From Pseudofabraea citricarpa (lineage: Eukaryota > Ascomycota > Leotiomycetes > Helotiales > Dermateaceae), in assembly GCA_029641185.1 (NCBI GenBank), contig JAPWGK010000001.1, positions 942,501 to 1,006,500 on the forward strand: a stretch of DNA of 64,000 bases, given 5' to 3'. The translations under genes were made by a program, and so were the position numbers. Below, piece by piece: positions 35,407-46,909 of this stretch (its first letter is position 1; each line of letters begins with the position of its first letter). The notes beneath the pieces were generated by a model. It saw only the letters and a list, made by a program, of their open reading frames with translations. It had not been told where the DNA came from and ran no database searches.

Positions 35407-36498
35407 TCAGTAGGGGTTATGCCGTCGGTTGGTGTGCTCTTCCAGCTCTTGCCGTGTATCAAACCAGCGTTCAAAGCCTAAGCTTTGTGAGCAGATTATA
35501 CACTTGTGGTTCCAATGGTACTTCTTATCATGCTCTCTTAGCTTGTCCTTCCGAGCCCATGCTTTGATCTTTTGCGTACAACTTGACCTCGTGCAGACGA
35601 AATCCTTAGACAAGTTGTGTCTACTGATAAAATGTCGTTTCAGATCGCCCTTTTTTGCGAAAGGTTTGTCCAAAGAGCAGCCTTCAACTGTACAGTAAAA
35701 CCCCCTCACGTGGACTCTTCTAACGTGTCCAATGTAAGCACGATAATCGTTGAATGTGCTCTTAGATCTGCAACCATCCAAAAGGCAACGTCCAGCCTGA
35801 AATTGATCTTTTATTTCAGCACTAGTGAGCTGCAAATGCGATGCATCTATTTGGTAGGAGCTCCCATTCTCAGAACCTTCCCATGTACTGGTTAGATCGT
35901 CACCGGCCAACACATTACCGTACGGCAATGTGGGGTTTCCAGCATAGGTTTCAGGGTAAGGATCAGTGCGTCGATTATATAAACTCCAAGGTTCTGAGTA
36001 GATATTATTTCCATAGGCTGTTGATTGAGTGTAGCTGATAGCTTGATTAGAAGAACTGATGAGGTTATCCTGATTTGTATCCGTGAATGCAGCTTCACCT
36101 GCAGATGAACCGTATACCGCTGGCGGCCTTAGTGGGCGAGGGTCAGGATCATGGCTGTAGTATGTGCTATCGTTTGCTGGCATACCATTTACCGCAATAC
36201 TCGGCAGAGGCACTGGTCCCTGGGACGTGGTTTCTTGATTCACCCAAGACGAGCTGGGATCGTAGAACTCGGCTGGAGAAAAAGAGTACAAGCCCTGCTC
36301 ACACCGGCAACCAACCCGTTCGCATCGACCACAAAATTCAGAGTCAGAGTAAGATGTCGTTAGGTTACTAAAGTCGCCAGACGCTTGTGAAGCTGGCTGA
36401 GATAGATATGTCGGATCTACATCAGATGATGATGAGGGGGGCACAGTGCTGTAGGGAGTTGACCACTGCGAGTCCTCTCCGGAATATTCGCCGCTCAT
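35407..36498 (-). CDS. C2H2 zinc-finger protein (paralogue B)
   Basis: Intronless, 363 aa from ATG 36498 (MSGEYSGEDS); 34 upstream codons are open but start only at a GTG. The N-terminal 250 residues are Ser/Tyr/Asn/Pro-rich, with an early cysteine cluster (FCGRCERVGCRC). The C-terminal 120 residues carry fingers: CLLDGCRSK..HVRRVH, CTVEGCSLD..DLKRHFISRH, CTRSSCTQK..KLREHDKKYH and a final C..C..H..H (CIICSQ..HTNRRH). The order (degenerate finger, then KKGDLKRH, then WARKDKLREH) matches paralogue A. Likely a nuclear transcription regulator with unknown targets. Confidence 0.85.
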   Translation of the reverse strand: MSGEYSGEDSQWSTPYSTVPPSSSSDVDPTYLSQPASQASGDFSNLTTSYSDSEFCGRCERVGCRCEQGLYSFSPAEFYDPSSSWVNQETTSQGPVPLPSIAVNGMPANDSTYYSHDPDPRPLRPPAVYGSSAGEAAFTDTNQDNLISSSNQAISYTQSTAYGNNIYSEPWSLYNRRTDPYPETYAGNPTLPYGNVLAGDDLTSTWEGSENGSSYQIDASHLQLTSAEIKDQFQAGRCLLDGCRSKSTFNDYRAYIGHVRRVHVRGFYCTVEGCSLDKPFAKKGDLKRHFISRHNLSKDFVCTRSSCTQKIKAWARKDKLREHDKKYHWNHKCIICSQSLGFERWFDTRQELEEHTNRRHNPY

Positions 36499-36763
36499 TC
36501 TGACTGTATGATGAGTGTGAACCTGAGATAAGATGTGATGGCCTAAAGAATTGAAGAGAGCTGAGTATATGAAAGACTGTGGATGGCGGTCCTGAGTCAC
36601 TTCGGGTGCCTCCCATATATTTTAGAACAAACCCTACTCCAATAGATGATGCGTTGGCGTGCTGCGCGCACGAATCTGAATGCGATTTTGTAAATAAGCC
36701 TCAAAAAATGATGCCCCTCGCCAGTAGCGAGGTCCAGTGATCGAGTGCAATGTGCCCCAGCAA

Positions 36764-36979
36764 ATGAACGACGAGAATGTTTGGCGGACGAAGTCGACAC
36801 AGACAACCGAGAGCGCCCCGTTTGTTGGTGAGAGAGAGCAGCGTCAAGGTACTAACATGGAACCTCGAGCTCTGTATGACTGGAATACGAAGGATAGGTC
36901 TATGTCTGCGTTCGATGGGGAGGCGGGCCTCCCGACTTATGACAATGGTTACTCGGATGAATTTAAAGACGGTATGTAA
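36764..36979 (+). CDS. short ORF, unassigned
   Basis: 71 codons from ATG 36764 with a varied, protein-like composition (for example EPRALYDWNTKD and GLPTYDNGYSDEF). The frame stops inside what could be a GTATGT donor at about 36972, so it might be a first exon, but the nearest acceptor would make an intron of under 45 nt and I found no convincing second exon. It is divergent from zinc-finger paralogue B. It may be a first exon, a relic or chance. Confidence 0.3.
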   Translation: MNDENVWRTKSTQTTESAPFVGEREQRQGTNMEPRALYDWNTKDRSMSAFDGEAGLPTYDNGYSDEFKDGM

Positions 36980-39900
36980 CGTAGCCAGCACGGACTCATG
37001 TTGATAGGAATCTTGAAGACAAGAAATAGTAGTTGTGGCTGAGGAGAGAACAACGCGGCGGCGTAACAGAATGCGGGGCAGCTGGAGGTTGTCGAGATGT
37101 AATCGGGATCGAGGTTGATCGCTACTGTAAAATGGTAGCCACAGATCAAAAGCGAAGGTAAACAAACGCCCATACCTCACAGTCTCGTTATCCTATAGAA
37201 GCTCCCCAAGAGGCAATGCCCTATAGCTATGAACTTGAGTAGAAGGTATCTATTTTCTAGGCCAAGTAGAATCGAACAACGTGGTTCACGGATACGATTG
37301 GCTTTGTGAATGAAGCTCCAAGTAGGGACCGTTTGCCTTTGCCGCCAGTCCAATAAGACAAGCCAAAGATTGTGAGCCAGCCGTTATCCACTTTCAAATG
37401 CCATGCCAGACACACTCGGCGGCAGTGGTTTTGCTAACAAATTGGGCGACCGAACCGTGTGGGATGCTGGGGAGGCGGCAGAACCCGATCAACAAGAGGA
37501 TTGTCGAGAAGCAACAGGCTCCGCCATATCAACTCCACAGCGCCCAAGGCAAATAGGTTGTCCGGCCTAGTAGAGCATGTTTTGTTGTATTACAGCTAGG
37601 CAACCAGGCGACCAAGGATCCCGGTGAACCTCGGCGAGCATTGATTGGAACATTGGCTCTGCCATTATTGTGAGTATATTTCTTAGCATCGTCGAGTGTC
37701 GGATCTCACCGTTCAGCAGAGCCTCATCACCGCCTGAGGTCTTGTAACGTGCGGAGAGACGGGCAAGGCTCTTCCAAAGGGCGTTCTTATGGCCGTACTC
37801 GGTGACTGGGAGACCACGTAGGTAGATGACAACATGACGCGGAATGAAAAAGGGCATCCCTAACAGCAAGAGAGACGGGGTTTGTGTAATATAACCAAAG
37901 AAAAGTGCATCCGCCCCCAGCCGATAGATAAGCTGTGAAAGGCGTCATCTTCCCCGCTTGCCGCTTCTGTATCCAGCAGCTGATATGCGCAAGTCCAAGT
38001 CTGGAACTTCTTTGCGCCAATCAATACACGGTTCAGACGGATGACATGACAGATAGTGGAGGTGAGGAGACAGACGCAGAAAAGCAACATACGAGTCTAG
38101 CCCCGTAAACACACCGATGCTCACACACGTTCCCCTCAGAAGTATGGCTTCTCATGCAAGTAGCTGTGCGCGAGACAACAACTACCATGGCAAGCTGAAG
38201 AAACCTCACTCTTTATACTGTTGTGAGGGCGGTTTTGCGCCTGCAGGATGAACCGAGCAGCCTTGCATCCCCAGGGCGGTATAACTTCCAGATGCCCATT
38301 TTTTACCGCTGCTTCCTCTCCCCTCAGACAAAGATACTACTATCGGCCAAGTTGCAATGCCCGGGAACAATATGGACTGCCAATTGCAGACTGATATCGT
38401 CGCATCGAAGAAATCTTCAGGTGTCCCGGGACAACCACTGATTAAAACCAAGACCACTTGGTCACGGCATTCGGGACATCCGCAGAATCATATTGCAAAG
38501 TGGTACCAAGGACAGAAGCGCAGATGATGACTAAACCCGTCATCTCGAGACACACTGGATGGTGGAGGTCGAGGTCGAGGTCGAGTCAAGTGCCAAGCTC
38601 TCGCGTGTCGTGTCAGCGTCGTGTTTCCTCATGCCACGTTCCCTCCAATGATGGCCATTGCCGCAACCTCCTTGCTCAGAGTTTCGAGGCATATCGGAGC
38701 TCAGTAGAGCGAACTTGATATATCTGGCGACATGCTTGCGGGACCAAAGCGATACGGCAAGTCATTTATCCTCTGTTTCCAGCTCGGTCGGAACCCTCGA
38801 AAGTTGGCGTGAATCGAACCAGCGATGGCGCTGGGCTTAGGTCGTGTCCGTTGGTTAGCCATGGAGCTTGCCTGTTGACAACGACGGCACTATACAACGC
38901 CGTACGTGAATCTCGAAATAGAGGGCTCGCGTTTGAAGGCCATGACACAATGGCGGTGGGACTTGGAGTATATGTAGGTAGGTATGTAGTGGTAAGAAGG
39001 ATTGTCGAAAGTTGGAAGTAGCAAACAGGAAAGAGCCTTGGAAAGCACATGACAACGCGAAGCACCAGCCACTGATAGGCTTGTGTTATCAATCGAAAGC
39101 AACTAAATGCGAGCCATCTGCGATTGGACGGAGTATCTGAGGAAGTTTCCATTGTCAGATAATTGGTTCTTCCCATTTGATTACTTTCGTTTATCTGAAG
39201 CTTCTTTGTGCCTATCACGGCTTTCGTTATACCCCACCCAGTCTCAAATCACTCAACAGCCTTCGCCTTGGTGCACATCGAACTAAGTTGCAAAGCTGTA
39301 TTTCTCCCTGATTATAGACATCGCAAATCATACAAAGCCGAGTGGCTATTAATTCATACCTGGGTAGGTATATAGTTACATCTGATCCTTTGCTAAGTGC
39401 AGTTTTATACCTATCAAGTCAAACCAAAGTGAAGCAAACGTATGGCATATCTTCTAGTGTATCTACTGTCACATGATTTTCTAAGCAATATACCGTTAGG
39501 TTGCCTTCATATTACTATCCTACAAGTTTATCATGCGTAGCTGGTGGTGCATCCAAGTGACTGGCAACCAATTTGCTATGACAATATTTCTGAGCTCATG
39601 AATCCCCTGGTAGTCAGGATCTGATCCACCAAGCACATGGAATTGGACTCTTTCCTACTGTTGTTTGCTCTCAAACTTACATCCTGTCCTCGGCAGTTCT
39701 GTGCTAAGCGTGCATGCACCCATCAGCAGGATGCATAAGCGAGCCGTAGCGTCCTAATCTCAAAAGCTTCATGGATTTTGCAAAGAGTGGAGTACAGTTG
39801 ATGTCCGATCGGATGACGCAATATTGTTGGATATCACCTGTTGATGAGGTCCTCGTCGGACATCTGTCTTCGGCTTCGGCTTTGGCTTGAAGATCAAGAC

Positions 39901-40129
39901 AGGTGGTTGGACAAACTCACGCAAGTCATTGTGGAGTTGGCTTTTGCAGTTAACTGGCGTTAAGTTCTCATACCTGCGGCACTAAGATTCCAGAAGAAGC
40001 ACATAAAGGCACAGTCCCTCTTTTTTCCAGGCCTTTTATCTTCCTGAAATCTATCTCAGTCGCTGCATCTCCTACCAACCTCTTTTCAGAAGCCTCAACG
40101 CCCTTGAGCTCTACGTACTATCTTCAAAT
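36980..40129. other. 3.1 kb gene-poor region with ORF remnants
   Basis: Apart from the ORF at 37567-37944 nothing is supported. A (GAGGTC)n-type repeat lies at about 38563-38582. The right 200 nt is the promoter and leader of the cupin gene. Frames at 38206-39218 on both strands look random. Confidence 0.45.
37567..37944 (-). pseudogene. unassigned open frame, possible gene remnant
   Basis: An open stretch of 126 codons follows a TGA. It has protein-like sequence (LYxxLGAD-type start region, a hydrophobic stretch around SLLLLGMPFFIPRHVVIYL, then charged helical sequence) but no ATG near its 5' end; the first in-frame ATG is at about 37857. The region immediately upstream is open in another frame with similar composition, suggesting a frameshift or an unrecognised intron. 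I do not recognise a family. Confidence 0.25.
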
Positions 40130-40525
40130 ATGTCTACAGTAATCATCCGCAACAGCCGACAGCAAGGCAAGAGCACATCCAAGGGTGGTGCAACATTCAC
40201 AGGCGACGTATGGATTGACTTTGCGCACCGAGACGACAAGATCGCCATGGCGAACGTGACATTTACGCCATGTGCACGTACTCACTGGCACACTCACCAT
40301 GATGGCCAAGTTTTACGAGTCACAGTCGGATCGGGATGGATCTGTGACAGAGGGGGAAAACCACAACGTATCAATGTGGGAGACTTGATCTGGTCACCAC
40401 CAGGGACGACTCATTGGCATGGCGCCGATGAGGATAGTTACCTGTCGCATTTGGCAATTGGGATTGGTAAGACAGAGTGGCTGGAGGCTGTTACGGATGA
40501 GGAGTATAAGTTGACGAAGGCTTGA
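40130..40525 (+). CDS. small cupin-domain protein
   Basis: Intronless, 131 aa, a single-domain cupin. Motif 1 is HWHTHHDGQVLRVTVGSGW (metal-binding His residues, about 46-52) and motif 2 is PPGTTHWHG (about 100-107). A conserved N-terminal segment (GDVWIDF) precedes. Length and layout match the small cupin/carboxymuconolactone-decarboxylase-associated proteins found in bacteria and fungi. It probably binds a divalent metal in the cytosol; substrate unknown. Bacterial-like brevity and lack of introns make horizontal origin possible, but nothing in the sequence proves it. A Pro/Ser-type pyrimidine-rich leader precedes the ATG. Confidence 0.88.
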   Translation: MSTVIIRNSRQQGKSTSKGGATFTGDVWIDFAHRDDKIAMANVTFTPCARTHWHTHHDGQVLRVTVGSGWICDRGGKPQRINVGDLIWSPPGTTHWHGADEDSYLSHLAIGIGKTEWLEAVTDEEYKLTKA

Positions 40526-40988
40526 ATGTCACTTGCTATTTGCTTGTGTGGGATTTGCAAGGAAAGAAAACTTCTTATACATTTACAGCAATCAGAAAGT
40601 GTGGGTGGGGCTGTCCTCTAGATGTCCCAGATTATATGGTATTCATGGGAAATTCGGTTACGAAAGAGCCCAAAGGTTTCTGAAAGTCACAACACACGCT
40701 AGAAGAATAGCTCTCTTCACAGATAAATTGGGAATGGAGTTGAACGGCTTTATCCACCTAAGCTATCATAATCATCTATCCATTGAAATCAAACACGTCC
40801 ACCCAAATATCTTCACTCATATATAATAGGTACAGAGCTAATAGCAACGTTGTTCTTTGGGCTTTTTACTGGTGTGTTCTCTTTTTGGCGTGATATACTC
40901 GCCTGCGAGAAATCCATAAGCATGGCAAGATCTGTTTTATTTAGAGCAGAAAAACATACCTTACTCATAACAGCAAACATTGAGATGA
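40526..40988. other. intergenic, convergent 3' flanks
   Basis: About 460 nt between the cupin stop and the stop of the 98-aa minus-strand gene. A short open frame lies at 40533-40826, but it has no recognisable features. Confidence 0.45.
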
Positions 40989-41393
40989 TTAGATCTTAAT
41001 ACCGTCAATCAACTTTTGTCGTACATCCTGAGCAGACGTGCCGGCAGGGGCGATGAAAGTCGATACCGTTGCGGGAGCCGACTTCTTTAGCGACGTAATG
41101 GTCGTCTCTCTGTTGATCTGGACCTGCAGATTATGTTTCTGAGGATTACCACTTGTCATCTGACCATGAGGTCAGTATATTTCAAAGTAATCAAATAGTC
41201 CAAAGCCTCGAGTGATGGCATATTTTGCTTTTGTGGGTGGCAATGTAGAAGAGAGGAAAGAACTTACACCCTGCATATCGAGCCTGAAGTCTGAATCCTT
41301 GAAGATTGTGCCAGCGCCTTTGGAGAGGTTGCTAAGTTTGGCATCGGGAATGCTCTCGATAAACTCCTTGACTCGCTTTGTGTTCTTGCCCAT
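40989..41393 (-). CDS. small conserved-looking hypothetical protein, two exons
   Basis: About 98 aa from ATG 41393 (MGKNTKRVKEFIESIPDAKL). The first exon ends near DMQG with donor GTAAGT; after an intron of about 110 nt the second exon starts MTSGNPQKHNLQV and ends QKLIDGIKI. The sequence is Lys/Thr-rich, without signal peptide or membrane span. The second half contains an alternating pattern (VQINRETTITSL) that could be beta-strand. I do not recognise a family. The clean splice junction and full frame support a real gene. Confidence 0.6.
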
Positions 41394-42240
41394 ATTGTGT
41401 AGCTGAAGGGATATGTAGAAAAGTTTTAAGTGTTGTCAATCCAAATAAAACAACAGATTGAAAAGGTGATAGTAGAGTAGATGTGGTGATATAAAGGACG
41501 AAGAGAAACCAATGGGGATTTCTAAACCTTCATATACAACTTCCAAGAAGACATTAGGCAGACTTCAGAAAGAAGGTTCCCGCCTGCATATTCCTCCAAC
41601 CATAATACTGCCATGCTATCTTCAGGGTTGGTGGTAGCGAGAGGCGAGCTAGATAGAATGCAGAAAATGAGAGCCGACTTGCGCGAACTTTGTATGCTGG
41701 TTTTGAAACTAATCAGATATTAGACTTCTGGAGGATCTGATCTGAATCATCTGATACTCCCATTGACTCAGTCTCGCTTGTGGCTTGAGTTGACATAAAC
41801 CTACATGACACATACTGCCTTGCCATCAAATCGCTCGAATTTTCGGAGTGGGTTTCTCCCTGACTGAAAAGAAAGAAGACTTACACAAGGAACATAAGAA
41901 TCTGGGCATTACATTCATTCCTAGGATTGGATCTTGGTGGTCACGTGCATCAATGCTTTAATTATTTGCGGTACATTCACTAGTCCTTTTACGTCAATAA
42001 CTGCTTGAAATTACTCAAACTTGTTTGAGATTGAGAGATATTAGCCGCTGTTACCAGACTTGCCAATATTTTCTTCCCTAGTGTGACGCATGATCACATG
42101 CCACATTCAAATAATCCTTTCCCTCGCTTGGACTTTATTTGGCATCTCGCGAACACACGACATTATTTCCCTTCCTACATCTACAACTCGAGCGAAACCC
42201 AACTTGGCAAGTAAGCGGCATATTTCTAACAACATTTGAT
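41394..42240. other. intergenic, divergent promoters
   Basis: Divergent upstream regions of the 98-aa gene and the APH-like gene. It holds several TCTGAT/ATCAGA words at about 41710-41760. No gene seen. Confidence 0.45.
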
Positions 42241-43587
42241 ATGTCAAAACAAGAAGGTTTAGAGTGGATTGAGGGGACATTTGGACTCGAACCACGATGG
42301 ACAAGAGAGCCGGACATCAAGGTCATCGAATCGCTTGCTCGCAAACATCTCACGCTTGACAACGGAGCAGAATGTCGCGTCGGTTTCCACGCACAGGGTG
42401 GATTCAACAAGCTTTACAAAGTTGATACTCAAGACTCCTCGTTTCTCATGAGGGTCGCATTACCCGTCGATCCCTCCGACAAAACCAGCAGCGAGGTAGC
42501 AACGATTGAATTCGTACGCCGCACCACTGATATACCTGTTTCCAAGATATTTGCATTTGATGCGTCAAATAACAACGAGCTTGGCTTTGAATGGATCTTG
42601 ATGGAAATGATGCCAGGTGGAACTCTTCGTTCGAGATGGAGAAAACTCTCCTTTGATGCCAAGAAGGAACTCGTCAGACACATCGCCAAATATCAAGTAC
42701 AGTTACTTGCAAATCGTTTTTCGGAAATTGGAAACATATTTGAGCGAGATATAGCCGCAACCCCAAAAGAAACGCCTCAAATGGATACAACGTCAGTAGA
42801 AGAAGAAAAGATCCTTTCGAAGAACACGCAATCACAGATCGTGATTGATCGTATAGTATCCTTGGACTTCTTTTGGGGAGACCATCTGACTCAGGATGTA
42901 CCTCGAGGGCCGTTCACGAATAGCCACGATTGGTTGCATGCCCGTTTAATATTAGCATTGAACGATCAGGAGCGTATCCTACAGACTTCTCAAGACGAGG
43001 ACGAAGTCGAAGACGCCGAGGATGTCAAAGAAGTAGTGAAGAAACTACTCAAGCAGCTCCCGGAGGTATTTTCCAAAGATGAAGTATTAATGGAGGCATC
43101 GATTCTCTTTCACAATGACCTTTCACTACAGAACATACTCGTTGACGACACTGGCACATTGACAGCAATTATAGACTGGGAATGTGTCTCGGTCTTACCG
43201 CTATGGAAAGCATGCCAAATTCCCTCATTTCTTGAGGGTCCAAATCGAGATGAAGTCCCAGCTCGGGACGCGTATGCAGCTGAGGAGGCCCCAGAAGAAA
43301 ACAATATAGAAGCAGCCAACGATGCTCTTGACAACGAAGGAGTGAACAGTCTCTACTGGGAGCACTTAATGGACTATGAGCGAACTCTTCTCCGACGTTT
43401 GTTTACAGAAGAGGTGACAAGGATATCACCGAGCTGGATAGAAGAATTCAAAAAGAGTTCTCTGAAAGCGGATTTTGATTTTGCAGTTCAAAGATGCGAT
43501 GGGATGTGTATCAGGGCCATCAAGGAATGGCTAGAGGCTCTACAAGAGGGAGATATATGGAGTTTGAGAGAACGCTTACTTGATTAG
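42241..43587 (+). CDS. aminoglycoside-phosphotransferase-fold protein (APH family)
   Basis: Intronless, 448 aa. The ATG at 42241 (MSKQEGLEW) is the first in frame; the 34 upstream open codons lack ATG. The fold is APH/choline-kinase-like: AQGGFNKLYKV (nucleotide loop, about 55), LMRVALPV (the Lys position is replaced by Arg), ILMEMMPGGTL (hinge), FHNDLSLQNILVDD (catalytic loop, about 290) and AIIDWECVSVLP (metal-binding DWE). Asp residues of both catalytic motifs are present. An acidic/low-complexity insertion (about 165-255) is longer than in bacterial enzymes. Fungi carry many such genes; substrates are mostly unknown, and real antibiotic resistance is unlikely to be the role. Probably cytosolic. 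Confidence 0.88.
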   Translation: MSKQEGLEWIEGTFGLEPRWTREPDIKVIESLARKHLTLDNGAECRVGFHAQGGFNKLYKVDTQDSSFLMRVALPVDPSDKTSSEVATIEFVRRTTDIPVSKIFAFDASNNNELGFEWILMEMMPGGTLRSRWRKLSFDAKKELVRHIAKYQVQLLANRFSEIGNIFERDIAATPKETPQMDTTSVEEEKILSKNTQSQIVIDRIVSLDFFWGDHLTQDVPRGPFTNSHDWLHARLILALNDQERILQTSQDEDEVEDAEDVKEVVKKLLKQLPEVFSKDEVLMEASILFHNDLSLQNILVDDTGTLTAIIDWECVSVLPLWKACQIPSFLEGPNRDEVPARDAYAAEEAPEENNIEAANDALDNEGVNSLYWEHLMDYERTLLRRLFTEEVTRISPSWIEEFKKSSLKADFDFAVQRCDGMCIRAIKEWLEALQEGDIWSLRERLLD

Positions 43588-44844
43588 AGTAATAAGATAT
43601 TTTAAGATGTATCTTATCATTATCTAATGAACTGTGATATGAAGGACCCAATATCACTCGAGAGATACACAGCCGGAAACCGAGTAGAATGGGGCTGGTA
43701 GGTAGTATTTGCGGCTCAGAATCTCCAGACTTGCTTGCATTGCAGCAAGCTAGCATTCGGCCAACTTCTCCTCATTCCTCTTCCAGAATAACGCAGATGT
43801 GAGAATCTAAAACGCGCCCAGCGGCAAAATTGACAAATAAGCTGGATGGCACGGAATTGGGCAAGTTTATTTCCTCTCGAGTTCTCTCTGACAAGCCCAA
43901 TCTTGTTATGGTTCTTCGAGTGCAGATTTTGTCAGTTAGAACGCTCACAGGACAATATCAGGCTATTTTCCCTCTATTACGAATCTGGAGTAGGAAACGG
44001 ATACTCCGTGCACATAACCAAACGCAAATCGGTGCACCCGGGCCGGCCCCTGTACTGGGGCAAAGTGGAGGGAGAAGGCTGGCCTGATGTATTTCACTGA
44101 TAACGATCGGAACCGAGCTCAGATTAGATAAGAGTCCGAAGACGACATACCGTCGGCAAATGAGTGACGGCAGATATGATACATAGATTTGTTAGAAGAA
44201 GAGTTTTCTGGTTATGATTAAGAGGAGAGGTTATGAAAAGCTAAAATAAATGGCTCGGGTACTTCTTGAACCTAAGAAGCTTTATCAACTTGCTTAACTT
44301 GTCTGCACAGAACTTTCCGACGTCGCCTAAATAAGCCAAAAAGTGAGGAGAAAAGAGTCAATTCTGACCTACCTAGGCACCTACCTCTAATACGGAGATA
44401 TTTCGTTCGTAGCAATAAGCACGCAAGACATATTCTGCAAAGATAAACTGTCGCGCAACAGAATGCTTGTTTTCGTTGGCCTTCGACTGCAACCCTGGGC
44501 TGTTGTGTTCGCCCCCGCCCATTTATCTTGTTATCAGTGAGAAGCGTTCTTGGCTGCTGGCTTGGCTCTCTACATTAACGCGTACCCTACCTTATCTGAG
44601 CTGCATTTTCCCTTTCCGTTGGCCATTAAGGGCTATCCCAAGTGCTATCAGCATAACGTTACAGTGGTTGGACAAGGTTCCTCTCGCAGCTCCGGCATGC
44701 GAGGACAAATCGTATCTCTACGCAGATCTTCAAGAATGGAGTATGTTGGGGTTATATAAGTGAGACATATCGGCGATGTTTCTTTCGTGTAACACACGTC
44801 GCTTTTTGGATTTGTTTGTGCTCGTTCATCTCTTGTGTTGTGCC
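43588..44844. other. intergenic, 1.26 kb
   Basis: 3' flank of the APH-like gene and promoter of the MFS gene. Two overlapping frames at 43830-44100 look random. A CTACCTAGG-type word occurs at about 44371-44385. Confidence 0.45.
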
Positions 44845-46909
44845 ATGGCTCCAACAATCGCGGAAGAGGGTATTGTGCGCCAGACTTCTCAGCCTGCGTA
44901 TGATGAAAAGACACCCATAGATATGAAGTCCCCCATGGACGAGAAAACTCGAGCATCTTCTGACGACGATGTTGCATCGAATGAACTTGTTGAGGTTATC
45001 GATGGTGATGTGATTCGTGAATCTGGTATGTGCAATTCTTCCCTGGATCATGTTAAATATTCATATCTAATTCAAGAAAAAATCACTGACCTATACCCGT
45101 AGATTATACCCCAGAGCAGTATAAGAAGCTACTGAAGAAGATTGACCGATACCTACTTCCCCTCATGTAATTGTTCCCGATGAACTACATATTCTCAAAT
45201 ATGTTTCTGACGGATATTCAGGTGGTTCTGCTATGGTATCCAGCAAATTGATAAGACCGCCCTCGGCACGATGGCACTTTTCGGCATGCGTAAAGATACG
45301 GGTCTAGTAGGCCAGGAGTATCAATGGTTAACCACAATGTAAGACCTGGCATACGCATACTTGCTGCCGACAGCTTAGATTCTGACAGATAAATAGCTTC
45401 TACCTTGCTTATCTGAGCGGAGAGTTTCCTTCGAACTTCCTGCTCCAGCGATGGGCGCTAGGAAGAACGTTGAGTATTTATATGCTATGTTGGGGTAAGT
45501 GATTTGTGCTGTTTATTATTCGAGTAGACTACTTTTCCCTCGTCGCTTAATGATGCTCACCAACCTAAGTAACGCCTACTAACCATTTACAATAGGAGTC
45601 TGCGTGATTACAATCAGTGCTGCCCAGAACTGGAATCACCTGATGGCAATTCGTGCTTTGCAGGGTTTCTTCGAATGTACCATCTCTCCTGGATTTATTC
45701 TCATTATTGGAACATGGTACCGTACCGAAGAAAACTCCTCTCGAGCCCTCTTTTGGCAATCTGCAAATGCCGGATTTGGAATTATTGCCGATCTCATCAT
45801 GTATGGAATTGGTCACCATAGTGAGAAGTATGGAGGAATGGCTCCATGGCGAGCCATCTCCCTTTTCCTGGGTGCTTGTACTCTTGTCGCTGCCCTTGTG
45901 TGTTTCATGCTGTTGGGCAGTCCAAAGGAGGTAAGGTGGATGAACAAGGACGAGAAGAGAATGGCGTAGGTGATTCTTTGTCTCTTGGAAGTACATTTTA
46001 CTGACTCTTTGGAACAGCGCTGCTCGTATTCTGAGAAATAAAGCAGGTCGTGATGTGACCGGTACAAAATGGAACTGGGTACAAGTACGAGAGGCGTTCA
46101 TGGACCCACAACTCTGGTTCTGCACGGTTAATGCCTTCTTATCATCCGTTCCTAATGGGTAAGTCTTTTTCTGAAATTGTATTGCGGTATTGGTCACTTA
46201 CATGGTGTAGGGGTCTTACTACCTTTGGATCACTCATGTATCAATCTTTTGGTTTTACCGAGCTTGAAGTATTGCTGGTGCAAATCCCACGTTCAGGTAA
46301 GGATTTGAAGATAGTCATGCCCCAGTGTAATTCTTGCTTACATTTGCACCTGTTTTAGTCGTATCGCTCCTTATATTCGTTGCTGTTGGTTTTTACACAC
46401 GCAACGTGAGAAACCGACGCATGTTCATCATGGCCTCCGCCACACTCCCACCATTCGTCGGTCTTCTTGCAATGGCTCTCCTCCCCAATGACCCATCATG
46501 GAAATGGACGAAATGGGGATTGTATTTGATGACAGTGCCTTTTGTGTTGGCTCTCTTCCTGGCGTGGACACTTATTCCATCAAATGTCGCGGGTCGTACG
46601 AAGAAGACTATCATCTCTTCGGCTACTTTCCTTGGCTATTGTGTCGGTAATATGACTGGAAGTCAGATATTCAAGACCAAAGATGCACCGCAGTATATTC
46701 CGGGAACCATTGGGGCTGCAATCTGCCTCGGTGCTGAATTCGTGCTCATCTGCTGCTGGAGAGGTTACTACATGTGGCAAAACAAAAAGAGAGATCGTGC
46801 CGCTGAGGCAAGTGGAATCTCAAAAGAAGAACAAGAGCGCCTGGGAAGAGAAATGGGAGAGATGGATGTGACTGATCTGAACAATCCTCATTTCAGATAT
46901 ACAATGTAA
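44845..46909 (+). CDS. MFS transporter, allantoate permease (Dal5/ACS) type
   Basis: Eight exons; the start ATG is at 44845 (MAPTIAEEG). Early junctions: 44845-45025, 45103-45166, then 45222 onward; the last exon ends at 46909. A hydrophilic, acidic N-terminus (about 60 aa) leads to DYTPEQYKKLLKKIDRYLLP and WFCYGIQQIDKTAL, a typical anion:cation symporter start. SGEFPSNFLLQRW, QGFFECTISPGFILIIGTWY and PNDPSWKWTKWGLYL are further family features, and about 12 membrane spans are expected from the hydrophobic segments. Members carry allantoate, nicotinate, pantothenate or similar organic anions across the plasma membrane; this substrate is unknown. Its stop lies 206 nt from the convergent dehydrogenase gene. 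Confidence 0.9.

Noticed and set aside
36701..37180. 159-codon minus-strand ORF
   Set aside because: Arg/Leu/Ser-rich with no motif, overlaps the more natural plus-strand frame and the zinc-finger promoter.
38785..38850. GAATCGAACC, a tRNA B-box-like word on the minus strand
   Set aside because: The flanking bases do not form a T-stem and no A box or acceptor stem could be paired.
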